Positions 26,173 to 36,169 are shown, numbered from the stretch's first letter. The stretch is 59,563 bases of DNA from an uncultured Eubacteriales bacterium (GCA_949738935.1 CATJCJ010000329.1:1-59563), one strand, 5' to 3'. A program made the numbers and translations. Notes: a model not told the origin generated them from the sequence alone.

Positions 26173-26949
26173 TTGGTTAGAGGATTATACACATCTGCTG
26201 TTGGTATGATGACACAGATGCAAAAAATGGATGTTGTCTCAAATAATCTCGCGAATACTGATACTACGGGATTTAAAAGTGATACGGCTGTTGTTCGTTC
26301 TTTTTCAGAGGAATTGGCGAAAAGACTTGATGACCCTAAGTATAAACTTATTAAATTTAATCGGGGAATTGGAAATATGAGCCTTGGTGTTTTTGTTGAT
26401 GAGGTTTCCACTGATTTTTCTGACGGTGCTCTTAAAGAGGTTGGCGGTGACCTTAACTGTGCTGTTTCTGGAGATGGTTTTTTCGCTGTGAATGTTATTG
26501 ATGAAAATGGTCAGACTGTTGAGAGATATACAAGAGACGGCTGTTTTACGCTTGATGTTCAAAATAATCTGAGAACAACGGAAGGAAACTATGTTGTTGG
26601 TGAAAATGGAAATATTAATCTTCCGAATGGTATTATTACTATAGATGAGGAAGGTAATATATATTCAAATAATGTTTTTGTTGACAGACTCAGAATGGTT
26701 GATTTCAATAATAAAGAATCTCTCAGGAAAGTCGGAGACAATTTATATGAGACTACCGATGAGAGTCAACCTCAGGATTTTAATGGAAGAATTCTTCAGG
26801 GATGGCTTGAGGGTTCAAATGTTAATCCTGTACAAGAAATGGTTAAGATGATTTCTTTGGCGCGTAATTATGAGGCTAATCAGAAAATGATTCAAACTCA
26901 TGATTCTACTTTAGGCCGCGCGGTAAATGATATTGGTAAAAAACAATAA
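26173..26949 (+). CDS. flhO: Flagellar basal-body rod/hook protein, FlgF/FlgG-like (FlhO)
   Basis: This is a distal-rod component of the flagellum, exported by the flagellar type III system. The N-terminus (MVRGLYTSAVGM...NNLANTDTTGFK) carries the conserved basal-body rod motif, and the C-terminus ends with the matching helix (SNVNPVQEMVKMI...NYEANQKMI). Length is 258 aa. The TTG start at 26173 is supported by AGGCAGG upstream and the family N-terminus. It lies 5 bases after mbl. Confidence 0.9.
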   Translation: MVRGLYTSAVGMMTQMQKMDVVSNNLANTDTTGFKSDTAVVRSFSEELAKRLDDPKYKLIKFNRGIGNMSLGVFVDEVSTDFSDGALKEVGGDLNCAVSGDGFFAVNVIDENGQTVERYTRDGCFTLDVQNNLRTTEGNYVVGENGNINLPNGIITIDEEGNIYSNNVFVDRLRMVDFNNKESLRKVGDNLYETTDESQPQDFNGRILQGWLEGSNVNPVQEMVKMISLARNYEANQKMIQTHDSTLGRAVNDIGKKQ

Positions 26950-26967
26950 TTAAGGGGGTAATTTATT

Positions 26968-27783
26968 ATGATGCGTTCTTTATGGACGGCAGCGTCCGGT
27001 ATGACGTCTCAGCAGCTTAATGTTGATAATATTTCTAATAACATCGCTAATGTAAATACTACAGGATATAAAAGAGAAAGACTTGAATTTAAGTCTTTGT
27101 TATATCAAACTATGGAAAGAGCTACTCTTGATGATAATGGAATGGGAAGACCTGTTAATTTACAGGTTGGTCATGGTGTAAGACCTATTGTAAGTTCAAG
27201 AATTTTTACAAATGGAAGTTTTGAGAGAACAGATAATCCTTCTGATTTCTATTTACAGGGCAAAGGTTTCTTTGTTGTTGACAGAGGTGATGGAGATATT
27301 GTTTATACAAAAGACGGAAGTTTTAAACTTAGTATTGGCGATGGGGAAACTTCTATTGTTACCTCGGAGGGATACGCTATTTTAGACACGGACGGCGAGC
27401 CTATTACTTTGCCTGAAAATCTTTCTATGGACGATGTTAGTGTTGATGAAGAGGGAAATATTACATATATAGATGAGGACGGCGAAGTTCAAGATACGGG
27501 TTCAAGATTTGGGGTTGTTCAATTTACCAATGTTCAGGGTCTTGAGGCTGTTGGAAATAACTTTTACAGAGTGACGCCGGCTTCGGGAGAGGCTATTCCG
27601 GAAGCGGACGGAGATACCCCGACTGTTAGCCGTATTATTCAAAGTGTTCTTGAAATGTCTAACGTTAATGTGGCTGAAGAAATGGTTAATCTTATTATCG
27701 CTCAACGAGCTTATGAGCTCAACTCAAAAGCTATTCAAACTTCTGACGATATGCTTCAGCAAGCAAGTACTCTTAAAAGATAA
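26968..27783 (+). CDS. flhP: Flagellar basal-body rod protein FlgG-like (FlhP)
   Basis: This is the second distal-rod protein, 271 aa. The N-terminal motif MMRSLWTAASGM...NNIANVNTTGYKR and the C-terminal motif SNVNVAEEMVNLIIAQRAYELNSK mark the FlgG family. GGGGG precedes tandem ATGs at 26968 and 26971; the first is used here. It belongs to the mbl operon. Confidence 0.93.
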   Translation: MMRSLWTAASGMTSQQLNVDNISNNIANVNTTGYKRERLEFKSLLYQTMERATLDDNGMGRPVNLQVGHGVRPIVSSRIFTNGSFERTDNPSDFYLQGKGFFVVDRGDGDIVYTKDGSFKLSIGDGETSIVTSEGYAILDTDGEPITLPENLSMDDVSVDEEGNITYIDEDGEVQDTGSRFGVVQFTNVQGLEAVGNNFYRVTPASGEAIPEADGDTPTVSRIIQSVLEMSNVNVAEEMVNLIIAQRAYELNSKAIQTSDDMLQQASTLKR

Positions 27784-27837
27784 TTGAGAGACAGTTGATT
27801 TTTTACGTTATGTGTTTATTTGCGGGGTGATTTTTAT

Positions 27838-28215
27838 ATGGATATAAATGGATTGGTAGGTTTATCTAGTCCTTATTTAGCTGGAATTAATAGTTTAAAC
27901 CCAAGTACTTTAATAAGTCAAAATGTTCAGAGAAAAGTTGACAATAAAGACGCCACTGATGATGAACTTATGACTGCTTGTAAAACTTTTGAGGGATATT
28001 TTCTGCAAATGATGTATAAAGCTATGAGAAATACAGTTAGTTCCACAGGCAGTTTTATGCCTCAAAGCAATGCTGAAAAAATGTTTCAGGATATGCTTGA
28101 TGAGGAAAACAGCAAGAAAGCGGCTGAGAGTGGTAACGGTATTGGATTGGCGCAAATGCTTTATAAACAACTTTCAAGGGGAAACAGAAACATAACAGAT
28201 ATTTCTGGTAAATGA
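27838..28215 (+). CDS. Rod-binding protein (FlgJ N-terminal-like)
   Basis: This 125-aa protein matches the rod-binding domain of FlgJ: LMTACKTFEGYFLQMMYKAMRNT, followed by EKMFQDMLDEENSKKAAESG and GLAQMLYKQLS. It has no muramidase domain, so it would cap or scaffold rod assembly rather than cut murein, as in Gram-positive single-domain versions. ATG at 27838 follows GGGGTG; an upstream TTG is in frame but lies on the ribosome site. It is the last gene of the mbl-flagellar cluster. Confidence 0.85.
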   Translation: MDINGLVGLSSPYLAGINSLNPSTLISQNVQRKVDNKDATDDELMTACKTFEGYFLQMMYKAMRNTVSSTGSFMPQSNAEKMFQDMLDEENSKKAAESGNGIGLAQMLYKQLSRGNRNITDISGK

Positions 28216-28227
28216 GATTTTATATAT

Positions 28228-28264
28228 TTTTAATAGTTGGAATGAGTTTTTAGATACGCTCTAG
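28228..28264. repeat. Decayed family 1 element end
   Basis: TTTTTAATAG followed by GTTTTTAGATACGCTCTAG resembles the right end of the family 1 elements. No matching left end is found next to it. Confidence 0.4.
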
Positions 28265-28287
28265 TATTAGTGAATTTATTTATTTTA

Positions 28288-28340
28288 TTCAGCATTTGTG
28301 TTGATTTTTATATAAAACAGCGCGAATGCTGAAATTATTT
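28288..28340 (+). terminator. Probable terminator after the flagellar cluster
   Basis: TTCAGCATT (28288-28296) pairs with AATGCTGAA (28325-28333), and a short T-rich tail follows. The loop is long (28 bases), so this is a weak call. Confidence 0.5.
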
Positions 28341-28414
28341 TACAGTTTAAAGCTTTAACTGATGATGTTTAACTTATTTTTATGTAATATAAACTGAGGA
28401 AGGAAGATGTGTTT

Positions 28415-28765
28415 ATGAGTCTTTTAAATGAGCTTGAAAATTTGGGTGTTGATGTTAATGACGCTTTAAAGAGGTTTATGAATAATTCCTCTTTGTATGA
28501 AAGAATGCTTGGGAAACTTGTTACTACTGTAAAAGATATGGAAGTAATGCCTTTTTTGGATTCGGGAGATATTGAAAAAGCTACGGCGAACGCTCATACG
28601 TTAAAAGGCGTAATGGGAAATCTCTCTATAACTCCTGTGTATGAGGCGTATAATGAAATAGTTGCTTTGCTTAGAGGGAATAATCCTGATAAAGCTAAGA
28701 GTGTACTTGAAGATATTCTTCCGGTTCAGAAGAATATTATTGATTGTATTGAAAAGAATAAATAA
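28415..28765 (+). CDS. Hpt-domain phosphotransfer protein
   Basis: This stand-alone histidine phosphotransfer protein of 116 aa carries the motif AHTLKGVMGNLS with His61 as the predicted phosphoryl acceptor. It contains no kinase or receiver domain. GAGGAAGGAAG precedes ATG at 28415; an in-frame GTG at 28409 is the longer alternative. It lies directly before two response-regulator genes, so it probably relays phosphoryl groups to or from them. The cognate kinase is not in the window. Confidence 0.85.
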   Translation: MSLLNELENLGVDVNDALKRFMNNSSLYERMLGKLVTTVKDMEVMPFLDSGDIEKATANAHTLKGVMGNLSITPVYEAYNEIVALLRGNNPDKAKSVLEDILPVQKNIIDCIEKNK

Positions 28766-28807
28766 AATTTGACTTTATAAGATTTTTACACAAGCAGGGT
28801 GAAATGT

Positions 28808-29869
28808 ATGGATAAATATAATATTGATACATCTCAAAATAAGGCTATTTTGATTGTTGATGATATGGAAATCAATAGAGCGCTTTTGGCTGAGGGATTT
28901 AAAGACAAGTTTGAAATATTTGAGGCCTCAAATGGTTTGCGGGCTCTTGAGCTGCTTAATGATAATAATAATATTATCGCTGTATTATTGGATTTGTTAA
29001 TGCCTGTTATGAATGGTATGGATGTATTGTATGAAATGAATAAGAGAGGATTGACATCTCGTATTCCCGTTTTTATAATCACAGCTTCTGATAGTGAGAA
29101 AATGCTTATGGACGCTTATGAACTGGGTGCTGTTGATATAATCTCAAAACCTTTTATAATGAATTTTTTAAGATGCAGGATAGGTAATGTTATTGAACTT
29201 TACAAACATAGAAATGATTTGGCGAATATTGTTGACGAACAGATTAGGCGTTTGGAGGTAATGAATCAGTCTATAGTTGAGGCTCTTGCTAATATTATTG
29301 AGTTTAGAGACTGCGAGTCAGGAGAACATGTTAAGAGAATTGCCGGCTTGACGGAAATATTGATGTCGGCTGTTAGTGATATGTATCCTGAGCACTATTT
29401 TCCTAAAACTGAAATTTCTAAAATCGCTACCTCAGCAATTCTTCATGATGTTGGAAAAATTTCTATTCCGGATAGTATACTTAATAAACCGGGAAAGCTA
29501 ACAGATGAGGAGTTTGAGATTATGAAATCGCATACCGTTAAAGGGTATGAGATTCTTAACAAAATTCCTAATATTATGGATAAGGATATTTATAGATATA
29601 GTCATGATATTTGCAGACATCATCATGAACGCTGGGATGGAAGAGGATATCCCGATAAGTTAAAAGGTGATGAGATTTCTATATGGTCTCAGGTTGTCGC
29701 TGTCGCTGATGTATATGACGCTTTGATTTCTCCAAGGGTATATAAAAAAGCGTTTGAACACGAAAAGGCCGTTCAGATGATTTTTAATGGTGAATGCGGC
29801 GAGTTTAATCCTAAAATTCTTAAAGCTTTTGAGGCTTCTATTGATAAAATTAAATCTAAGGTAATATAG
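28808..29869 (+). CDS. Response regulator with intact HD-GYP domain (predicted c-di-GMP phosphodiesterase)
   Basis: An N-terminal receiver has the acidic pair Asp18/Asp19, phosphoacceptor Asp62 (LLDLLMP) and SKPF Lys. The C-terminal HD-GYP domain has all expected ligands: GEHVKR, HDVGK (His213), SHTVKG, HHHERWDGRGYP and VADVYDAL. It should hydrolyse cyclic di-GMP when phosphorylated, and so influence motility. Length is 353 aa. ATG at 28808 follows AGGGTG. It is part of a tandem with the gene at 29948, which has lost some ligands. Confidence 0.92.
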   Translation: MDKYNIDTSQNKAILIVDDMEINRALLAEGFKDKFEIFEASNGLRALELLNDNNNIIAVLLDLLMPVMNGMDVLYEMNKRGLTSRIPVFIITASDSEKMLMDAYELGAVDIISKPFIMNFLRCRIGNVIELYKHRNDLANIVDEQIRRLEVMNQSIVEALANIIEFRDCESGEHVKRIAGLTEILMSAVSDMYPEHYFPKTEISKIATSAILHDVGKISIPDSILNKPGKLTDEEFEIMKSHTVKGYEILNKIPNIMDKDIYRYSHDICRHHHERWDGRGYPDKLKGDEISIWSQVVAVADVYDALISPRVYKKAFEHEKAVQMIFNGECGEFNPKILKAFEASIDKIKSKVI

Positions 29870-29947
29870 CAAATTAAGATTTTAGGGGTTTGAGTTGATA
29901 TTTTTGTTATAATTTGAAAAATTCTTATAAAGGGGGTTGATAAGTGT

Positions 29948-30997
29948 ATGAGTCAGCGGAGGAAAATTTTGATAGTTGACGATTCAGAAGTGGACCGCGA
30001 AATATTAAAAAATATGCTATCCAAAGATTTTGACATAATTGAGGCTGATAACGGATATTTAGGTCTTGAAATTATTTTGAAAAGAAATGCTCAGATTGAC
30101 GCTATTTTACTTGATATTTTTATGCCTGTTATTAGTGGTTTTGATATTTTGAAAATTATTAGCAATAATAAAATAGCGAATGTTCCAACTATATTGATTA
30201 CAGCGGAAGCTACTATGGAAAATGTGAAAAAAGCTTCTCAATATAATGTTGTTGATTTTATAAGCAAACCTTTTAATCCTGAGTTTATTTTAAATAGACT
30301 TAAAGAAATTTTTAGTGCTAGTGATAAGGAGAAAAATGGGTTCGGTTATGAACATATAAATTTTGAGATAAATAATTATATTATGAGGCTTATGGGTATT
30401 TATAAAACATATTTGCAAAATAAAAATATAGATGATGAAAGCGATGTTCGTCTTTCAGAGCTTATGCAAATTTTGTTGAAAAAATACGCTTATACTGAAA
30501 AAAATTCAGAACTTGATGACGTTCGTATTAATTATATAAGCAGAGCGGCTTATTTTCATGATATTGGTAAAATGGCAATCCCTGACGAGTGCTTTAGCAA
30601 AAATTTGGAGAAAAGTGATAACAGTATTTATGAAAGTCATACGACTTGTGGAGCGGCTATTGTTGGGCTTAATACTTTGCCGGCGTGTCAATATTTTGTG
30701 CAGGTTTGCGGTGATATTTGTATGCATCATCATGAAAGATTTGATGGCAAAGGATTTCCTCACGGAATTAAGGGAAAAGATATTTCTATTTATGTTCAGC
30801 TTTGCAGAATTATAATTGATTTTGATAATATGTTTATTAAAAACGGAGATAAAACCCCAAAAGAATTTGATTTTATAATAAACGATTTAAGAGCTGACTC
30901 AGGAATTTATGGACCTGAATTGATTAATTTTTTTACAAGTTGTAAAGCGAGTATAATTACTTATTATAGAAAAAAAATGAATAGACAATTAGTATAA
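29948..30997 (+). CDS. Response regulator with degenerate HD-GYP-like domain
   Basis: This 349-aa protein has an intact receiver (Asp11/12, phospho-Asp56, SKPF). The HD domain keeps HDIGK (His204), SHTTCG and HHHERFDGKGFP (GFP instead of GYP). It lacks the first conserved EHxxR helix, and the VADxxDA motif is replaced by IIDFDNMF. Catalysis is therefore doubtful, and it may be a non-hydrolytic effector or binding partner. It follows the intact paralogue after 78 bases; a GGGGG ribosome site precedes the ATG. Confidence 0.85.
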   Translation: MSQRRKILIVDDSEVDREILKNMLSKDFDIIEADNGYLGLEIILKRNAQIDAILLDIFMPVISGFDILKIISNNKIANVPTILITAEATMENVKKASQYNVVDFISKPFNPEFILNRLKEIFSASDKEKNGFGYEHINFEINNYIMRLMGIYKTYLQNKNIDDESDVRLSELMQILLKKYAYTEKNSELDDVRINYISRAAYFHDIGKMAIPDECFSKNLEKSDNSIYESHTTCGAAIVGLNTLPACQYFVQVCGDICMHHHERFDGKGFPHGIKGKDISIYVQLCRIIIDFDNMFIKNGDKTPKEFDFIINDLRADSGIYGPELINFFTSCKASIITYYRKKMNRQLV

Positions 30998-31015
30998 TGT
31001 TTATAGTTATATGTA

Positions 31016-31054
31016 GAAACACCTATTAATTTTAAATTAATTGGTGTTTCTTTT
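31016..31054 (+). terminator. Rho-independent terminator after the response-regulator pair
   Basis: GAAACACCTATTAATTT pairs with AATTAATTGGTGTTTC (ending 31050), one base being unpaired, and is followed by TTTT. Confidence 0.85.
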
Positions 31055-31140
31055 GGATTGTAAAAAATCTAAGTTTGGTCTGTTAATGTTATGATTTACA
31101 TATACTTATACCAGTATTTTTATAAATGTGAGGGTATAAG

Positions 31141-31710
31141 ATGAGTTTTTTTGAGGTGTTTCTTATTTCTGTAGGTTTGGCTATGGACGCTTTTGCTGTC
31201 TCTGTTTCTAATGGAATCCTTCTTAATAATGTAAGATTTCAAAAGGCTTTTAGATTTGGTTTGTTTTTTGGTATTTTTCAATTTATTATGCCTCTGGGCG
31301 GTTGGTTATGCGCTAAAAATTTTAAAGACGCTATTGAGAGTTTTGACCACTGGATTGCTTTTATTCTTCTTGTTTTGATTGGGGGGAAAATGTTTTTTGA
31401 CTCTTTTAAGAATAACGATTCGGATATTAGAAATGATAAAAATATACTTTCTTTTTATAATATGATAATGTTGTCGGTCGCTACAAGTATTGACGCTTTA
31501 GCTGTTGGGGTGAGTTTCGCTTTTTTTAGTGATGGATTGAACATTTTTCAGGCATCGTCTGTTATTGGAGTTACCGCGTTTATCCTTTCTTATTTTGGAG
31601 TATTCCTTGGTAAGAGAATTGGAAATGTTATTCACAAAAACGCTGAAAAAGTTGGCGGACTTATCCTTATTGGAATTGGTGTTAAAATTCTTATTGAGCA
31701 TTTATTTTAG
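31141..31710 (+). CDS. mntP: Manganese efflux pump MntP
   Basis: This six-span membrane exporter is expected to remove excess Mn2+. The internal repeat motifs are visible: AMDAFAVSVSNG in helix 1 and TSIDALAVGVSFAF in helix 4, containing the conserved Asp residues. Length is 189 aa, typical. ATG at 31141 follows GAGGG. No yybP-ykoY manganese riboswitch is recognisable in the preceding 86 bases. It is a single-gene unit. Confidence 0.9.
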   Translation: MSFFEVFLISVGLAMDAFAVSVSNGILLNNVRFQKAFRFGLFFGIFQFIMPLGGWLCAKNFKDAIESFDHWIAFILLVLIGGKMFFDSFKNNDSDIRNDKNILSFYNMIMLSVATSIDALAVGVSFAFFSDGLNIFQASSVIGVTAFILSYFGVFLGKRIGNVIHKNAEKVGGLILIGIGVKILIEHLF

Positions 31711-31756
31711 GTTAAAATTGAGGGGTGTGTTTAAATTTGGAGGATTTTATAAAACT

Positions 31757-31879
31757 ATGGACCTTGTCTGTATTCACAAATATTTTGAGGAAGGTTTGAC
31801 CGAGAATTTTTGGTCTAAATCTATTATTTTGCTGATAAGAGAACATTTATTCTTGACAAAATGGGAGGTTGTAATGTAA
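31757..31879 (+). CDS. Possible 40-residue peptide, unrecognised
   Basis: The frame encodes a 40-aa peptide beginning MDLVCIHKYFEEG and containing a hydrophobic stretch (SIILLIREHLFL). GGAGG lies 13 bases before the ATG, which is rather far. It fills most of the gap between mntP and parE. It may be a real small gene or chance. Confidence 0.3.
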   Translation: MDLVCIHKYFEEGLTENFWSKSIILLIREHLFLTKWEVVM

Positions 31880-31914
31880 TCTATTAAAAGAATTATTTTT
31901 TGGAGGTGTATTTT

Positions 31915-33891
31915 TTGGAGGATAAGGATAAAATGTCTTATGATAATGAAAGTATTACATCCCTTAAGGGAGCTGACAGAGTTAGACTTAGACCTTCTGT
32001 TATTTTTGGCTCGGACGGTCTTGAGGGTTGTCAGCACTCTGTTTTTGAGATACTTTCGAATTCCATTGATGAGGCGAGAGAGGGTTTTGGAAGTAAAATT
32101 GAAGTTATAAGACATAAAGATTTCTCTATTACAATTAAAGACTATGGCAGGGGGATTCCTGTTGATTATAACCAAAAAGAGGAAAGATATAACTGGGAAC
32201 TGCTTTTTTGTGAATTATATGCCGGAGGTAAGTATCTGAATAATTCTGGTGAGAATTATGAGTTTAGTCTTGGACTTAATGGTCTTGGTCTTTGCTCAAC
32301 TCAGTATAGTTCTGAGTTTATGAAAGTCTTGGTTGTTCGTGATGGATATAAATATATTATTAATTTTGAGAAAGGTGAAAACATCGGTGGTTTTAAAAAA
32401 GAAAAAATTAACTCTAAAGAAACCGGCACTTGTATTTATTGGAAACCCGACAGAGATGTTTTTACGGATATTAATATACCTCTTTTTTATTATCAGGATG
32501 TTTTAAAAAGACAGTCTATTGTCAACAAAGGTTTGACTTTTGAGCTCTTTGATGAGGAAAGCGGTGAACGCTTTACATATTGTTATGAAAACGGTATTAA
32601 AGACTATATTAGCGAGATTGTTGGAAATGAAGCTCTTACGGAAATTCAATATTATGAAAATGAGACAATGGGACGCGACAGAGAGGACAAGCCAGAATAT
32701 AAATTAAAATTTGAGGTTGCTTTTTGTTTTGATAATGAAAAAAATATTGTTGAGTATTATCATAACTCCAGTTATCTTGAGTATGGCGGCTCACCTGATA
32801 AGGCTGTTAAATCCGCTTTTGTTTACGCTATTGACAGTTATTTGAAAAATAATGATGTGTATAAAAAGGATGAGAAAAAAATCGTTTATTCTGATATTGA
32901 AGATAGTCTTGTTCTTATTATTAACTCTTTTTCAACAATTACAAGTTATGAAAATCAAACTAAAAAGTCTATTACAAATAAATTTATTCAAGAGGCTATT
33001 ACTGATTTTTTGAAGAAACAACTTGAGATATATTTTATTGAAAATAAGGGCGAGGCCGATAAAATCGCCAATCAAGTTATTGTTAATAAGAGAAGCAGGG
33101 AAACGGCTGAGAAAACAAGAATTAATATTAAGAAAAAACTTAACGGTAATTTGGATATGAATAATCGTGTTGAGAAATTTGTTAATTGCAGAACCAAAGA
33201 TGTTACAAAAAGAGAACTTTATATTGTTGAGGGTGATTCCGCTCTCGGTTCCTGTATGCTTGGCAGAGACGCCGAATTTCAGGGGATTATGCCTATTAGA
33301 GGCAAAATATTGAATTGTCTTAAGGCTAATTATGATAAAATATTTAAAAGTGATATTATTATAGATTTGCTTAGAGTAATTGGCTGCGGTGTTGAGATAA
33401 AATCAAAACATAATAAGGATTTGAATTCTTTTGATATTGAACAGCTTAAATGGAGTAAAATAATCATTTGCACTGACGCCGATGTTGATGGATTTCAAAT
33501 CAGAGCTTTGCTTTTGACAATGATTTATTGTCTTGCTCCGACTTTGATAAATGAGAAAAAAGTGTTTATCGCCGAATCGCCTCTTTATGAGATAAACAGC
33601 GGAAAGAAAACGTATTTCGCTTATTCTGAAAAGGAAAAAACGGATATTCTTAAAAAATTAAAGGGAAGTTATAGTATTCAGCGTTCTAAGGGGCTTGGAG
33701 AAAATGAACCGGAAATGATGTGGCAGACTACTATGAATCCTGAGACAAGAAAACTTATTCTTGTTTTGCCTGATGATGTAAAAAAGACTCAGTTTATTTT
33801 TGATTTGCTGCTTGGTGATAATCTTCAGGGGAGAAAGGACTTTATTGAGAAATTTGGTTATAAATATATTGATTTAAGTGAAATGAGTTAG
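31915..33891 (+). CDS. parE: Type II topoisomerase subunit B, probably ParE (topoisomerase IV)
   Basis: It is the ATPase and TOPRIM subunit that unlinks daughter chromosomes. GHKL ATPase motifs are EILSNSIDEA, DYGRGIPV and GLNGLGLC. The TOPRIM motifs are VEGDSALGS and CTDADVDGFQIRALLLT, with KGLGENEPEMM near the end. Length is 658 aa with a TTG start at 31915, 7 bases after GGAGGTG; ATG at 31933 is the alternative. It is coupled to parC. Divergence in the ATPase motifs and the partner's lack of a GyrA box favour topoisomerase IV over gyrase. Confidence 0.85.
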   Translation: MEDKDKMSYDNESITSLKGADRVRLRPSVIFGSDGLEGCQHSVFEILSNSIDEAREGFGSKIEVIRHKDFSITIKDYGRGIPVDYNQKEERYNWELLFCELYAGGKYLNNSGENYEFSLGLNGLGLCSTQYSSEFMKVLVVRDGYKYIINFEKGENIGGFKKEKINSKETGTCIYWKPDRDVFTDINIPLFYYQDVLKRQSIVNKGLTFELFDEESGERFTYCYENGIKDYISEIVGNEALTEIQYYENETMGRDREDKPEYKLKFEVAFCFDNEKNIVEYYHNSSYLEYGGSPDKAVKSAFVYAIDSYLKNNDVYKKDEKKIVYSDIEDSLVLIINSFSTITSYENQTKKSITNKFIQEAITDFLKKQLEIYFIENKGEADKIANQVIVNKRSRETAEKTRINIKKKLNGNLDMNNRVEKFVNCRTKDVTKRELYIVEGDSALGSCMLGRDAEFQGIMPIRGKILNCLKANYDKIFKSDIIIDLLRVIGCGVEIKSKHNKDLNSFDIEQLKWSKIIICTDADVDGFQIRALLLTMIYCLAPTLINEKKVFIAESPLYEINSGKKTYFAYSEKEKTDILKKLKGSYSIQRSKGLGENEPEMMWQTTMNPETRKLILVLPDDVKKTQFIFDLLLGDNLQGRKDFIEKFGYKYIDLSEMS

Positions 33892-33901
33892 GAGAGTTTT
33901 T

Positions 33902-36073
33902 ATGAGTGATGAGATAAATATTATTGAGCAAAATATAACGGATACTCTTGAGCTAAACTATATGCCGTATACAATGAGCGTTATTGTGTCGAGAGCAATT
34001 CCTGAAATTGATGGCTTTAAACCGGCTCACAGAAAACTTCTTTATACTATGTATAAAATGGGTCTTCTTAACTCGGCAAGAACTAAATCAACAAATGTTG
34101 TTGGTCAGACCATGAAACTTAACCCACATGGAGACAGTGCTATTTATGAGACCCTTGTGAGACTTACAAAGGGAAATGACGCTCTTCTTCACCCTTTTAT
34201 TGACTCAAAAGGGAATTTTGGAAAACAGTATTCACGTGATATGGCTTACGCGGCATCAAGATATACGGAAGTTAAACTTGACGCTATTTGTAATGAGATT
34301 TTTAAAAACATAGATAAAAATACTGTTGATTTTATTGATAATTATGATGGCTCTTTGAAAGAACCTGTTTTGTTTCCGACAACGTTTCCCAATATACTTG
34401 TTACGGCAAATCTTGGAATCGCTGTTGGTATGGCAAGTTCTCTTTGCAGTTTTAATTTAAAAGAGGTTTGTTCCGCAGCGGCGGCTTTTATAAAAAATGA
34501 GGATATTGACATTAAAAAATATTTGAAGGCACCTGATTTTTCTACGGGCGGAGAACTTATTTATGATGAGAATGAGCTTAAAAAGATTTATAACACAGGA
34601 AGAGGAAGCTTTAAAGTAAGGGCGAAATACAGATATGACAAAAAAAATAGTCTTATTGAGATTTATGAGATACCTTATACTACTAATATTGAGGCTATAA
34701 TTGATAAAATAATAAGTCTCGTTAAGATGAATAAACTTAAGGAAGTCAATGATGTTAGAAATGAAACGGACTTGAACGGACTTAGAATTACGGTTGATAT
34801 TAAAAAAGCCGCTGACCCTGATATGCTTATGCACAAATTGTTTAATATGACTCCTCTGTGTGATAGTTTTAGCTGTAACTTTAATATACTTATCGATGGA
34901 ACTCCAAAAGTGCTTGGAATTAAACAAATTTTGAGAGAATGGCTTAGATTCAGAGTTGGCTGTATGAAAAGACAGATTATTTTTGATTTGGAAAAGAAAA
35001 ATGAAAAATATCATCTCTTATCAGGTTTGGCTAAAATTCTTCTTGATATTGACAAGGCTATTAAAATAATTCGAGATACTGAAGAGGATAAGATGGTTAT
35101 TCCAAATCTTATGAAAGGATTTGACATCGACCAAGTTCAGGCTGAGTTTATCGCTGAGATAAAACTTAGAAATCTTAACAAAGAACATATTCTTAAAAGA
35201 ATAGACGAGAGAAAAGCTCTTTCGGATGAGATTAAAAAACTTTCGGAAATTAAAGAAAGTGATGAACTTATTAAAAATATTATTTCTGATGAACTTAAGG
35301 AAATATCAAGAAAATATGGTAAACCAAGAAAAACCGATATTATTTATAAAGATGATATTAAGGAGTTTTCTTTGGAGAGTTTTATTCAAGATTATCAAGT
35401 TAAATTGTTTCTTACGAAACATAATTATTTTAAAAAGATAACAGTGGCTTCTTTAAGGTCGGCCTCTGAACAGAAACTTAAAGAGGATGACGAGATAATT
35501 ATGGAGATTGACGCTTCTAATAAAATGGATTTGCTTTTGTTTTCTGACAGATTTAATGTTTATAAAACTAAAATATATGATTTATCGGAATGCAAGGCGA
35601 GCAGTCTGGGGGATTATTTGGCGAATATACTGGATTTGGAGGATGACGAGAATATTTTATATATTGTCGCTACCTCAGACTATTCGGGGTATATGCTTTT
35701 TGCCTTTGAGAATGGAAAAGTCTCAAAGGTTGAAATGTCAAGCTATTCTACTAAGGTTAACAGGAAAAAATTGATTAACGCTTATTCTGATAAGTATTCT
35801 CTTGTGTCTATGTGTTATATTAATGAGGATTGTGATTTTATCGCTGTTAGGGATAATAATAAGGCTATGCTTTTTAATTCGGCGTTAATATCACCAAAGG
35901 CCGCTAAAAATACCCAGGGAGTTCAAGTTTATACTTTAAGAAAAAACAGTGTTATGTCAAATTTTATTAAATCAGATTCTTTTCAATCTGTTGATTTGAA
36001 TTATTATAGGGTTGATAAAATTCCGTCAGCGGGTCATTTTATAGTTGAGGATGATTTGACAAATAATTTTTGA
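33902..36073 (+). CDS. parC: Type II topoisomerase subunit A, probably ParC (topoisomerase IV)
   Basis: This is the DNA cleavage subunit of 723 aa. The catalytic tyrosine lies in ASRYTEVKLD. The quinolone-pocket stretch reads PHGDSAIYET, with Glu at the position typical of ParC. The C-terminal pinwheel domain is short and has no GyrA box (QRRGGKG-like), arguing against supercoiling activity. It begins 10 bases after parE with GGAG upstream, a two-gene operon. Confidence 0.86.
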   Translation: MSDEINIIEQNITDTLELNYMPYTMSVIVSRAIPEIDGFKPAHRKLLYTMYKMGLLNSARTKSTNVVGQTMKLNPHGDSAIYETLVRLTKGNDALLHPFIDSKGNFGKQYSRDMAYAASRYTEVKLDAICNEIFKNIDKNTVDFIDNYDGSLKEPVLFPTTFPNILVTANLGIAVGMASSLCSFNLKEVCSAAAAFIKNEDIDIKKYLKAPDFSTGGELIYDENELKKIYNTGRGSFKVRAKYRYDKKNSLIEIYEIPYTTNIEAIIDKIISLVKMNKLKEVNDVRNETDLNGLRITVDIKKAADPDMLMHKLFNMTPLCDSFSCNFNILIDGTPKVLGIKQILREWLRFRVGCMKRQIIFDLEKKNEKYHLLSGLAKILLDIDKAIKIIRDTEEDKMVIPNLMKGFDIDQVQAEFIAEIKLRNLNKEHILKRIDERKALSDEIKKLSEIKESDELIKNIISDELKEISRKYGKPRKTDIIYKDDIKEFSLESFIQDYQVKLFLTKHNYFKKITVASLRSASEQKLKEDDEIIMEIDASNKMDLLLFSDRFNVYKTKIYDLSECKASSLGDYLANILDLEDDENILYIVATSDYSGYMLFAFENGKVSKVEMSSYSTKVNRKKLINAYSDKYSLVSMCYINEDCDFIAVRDNNKAMLFNSALISPKAAKNTQGVQVYTLRKNSVMSNFIKSDSFQSVDLNYYRVDKIPSAGHFIVEDDLTNNF

Positions 36074-36169
36074 TTTGTTAATATATTTGTGGAAATAAAA
36101 TTTTTAATTGATTTTGAGTATTTTTGATAAGTGAAGAATGTGAATGCTCTTTTAAATTTGGAGGATAAA

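Noticed and set aside
31055-31140. Possible yybP-ykoY manganese riboswitch before mntP
   Set aside because: This riboswitch often precedes such genes, but the conserved loop sequences and a four-way fold cannot be found in the short leader.
31915-36073. Calling the topoisomerase pair gyrase (gyrB-gyrA)
   Set aside because: The A subunit lacks the GyrA box and has the ParC-type Glu in its quinolone pocket, and the pair is divergent. Topoisomerase IV fits better, though not proven.
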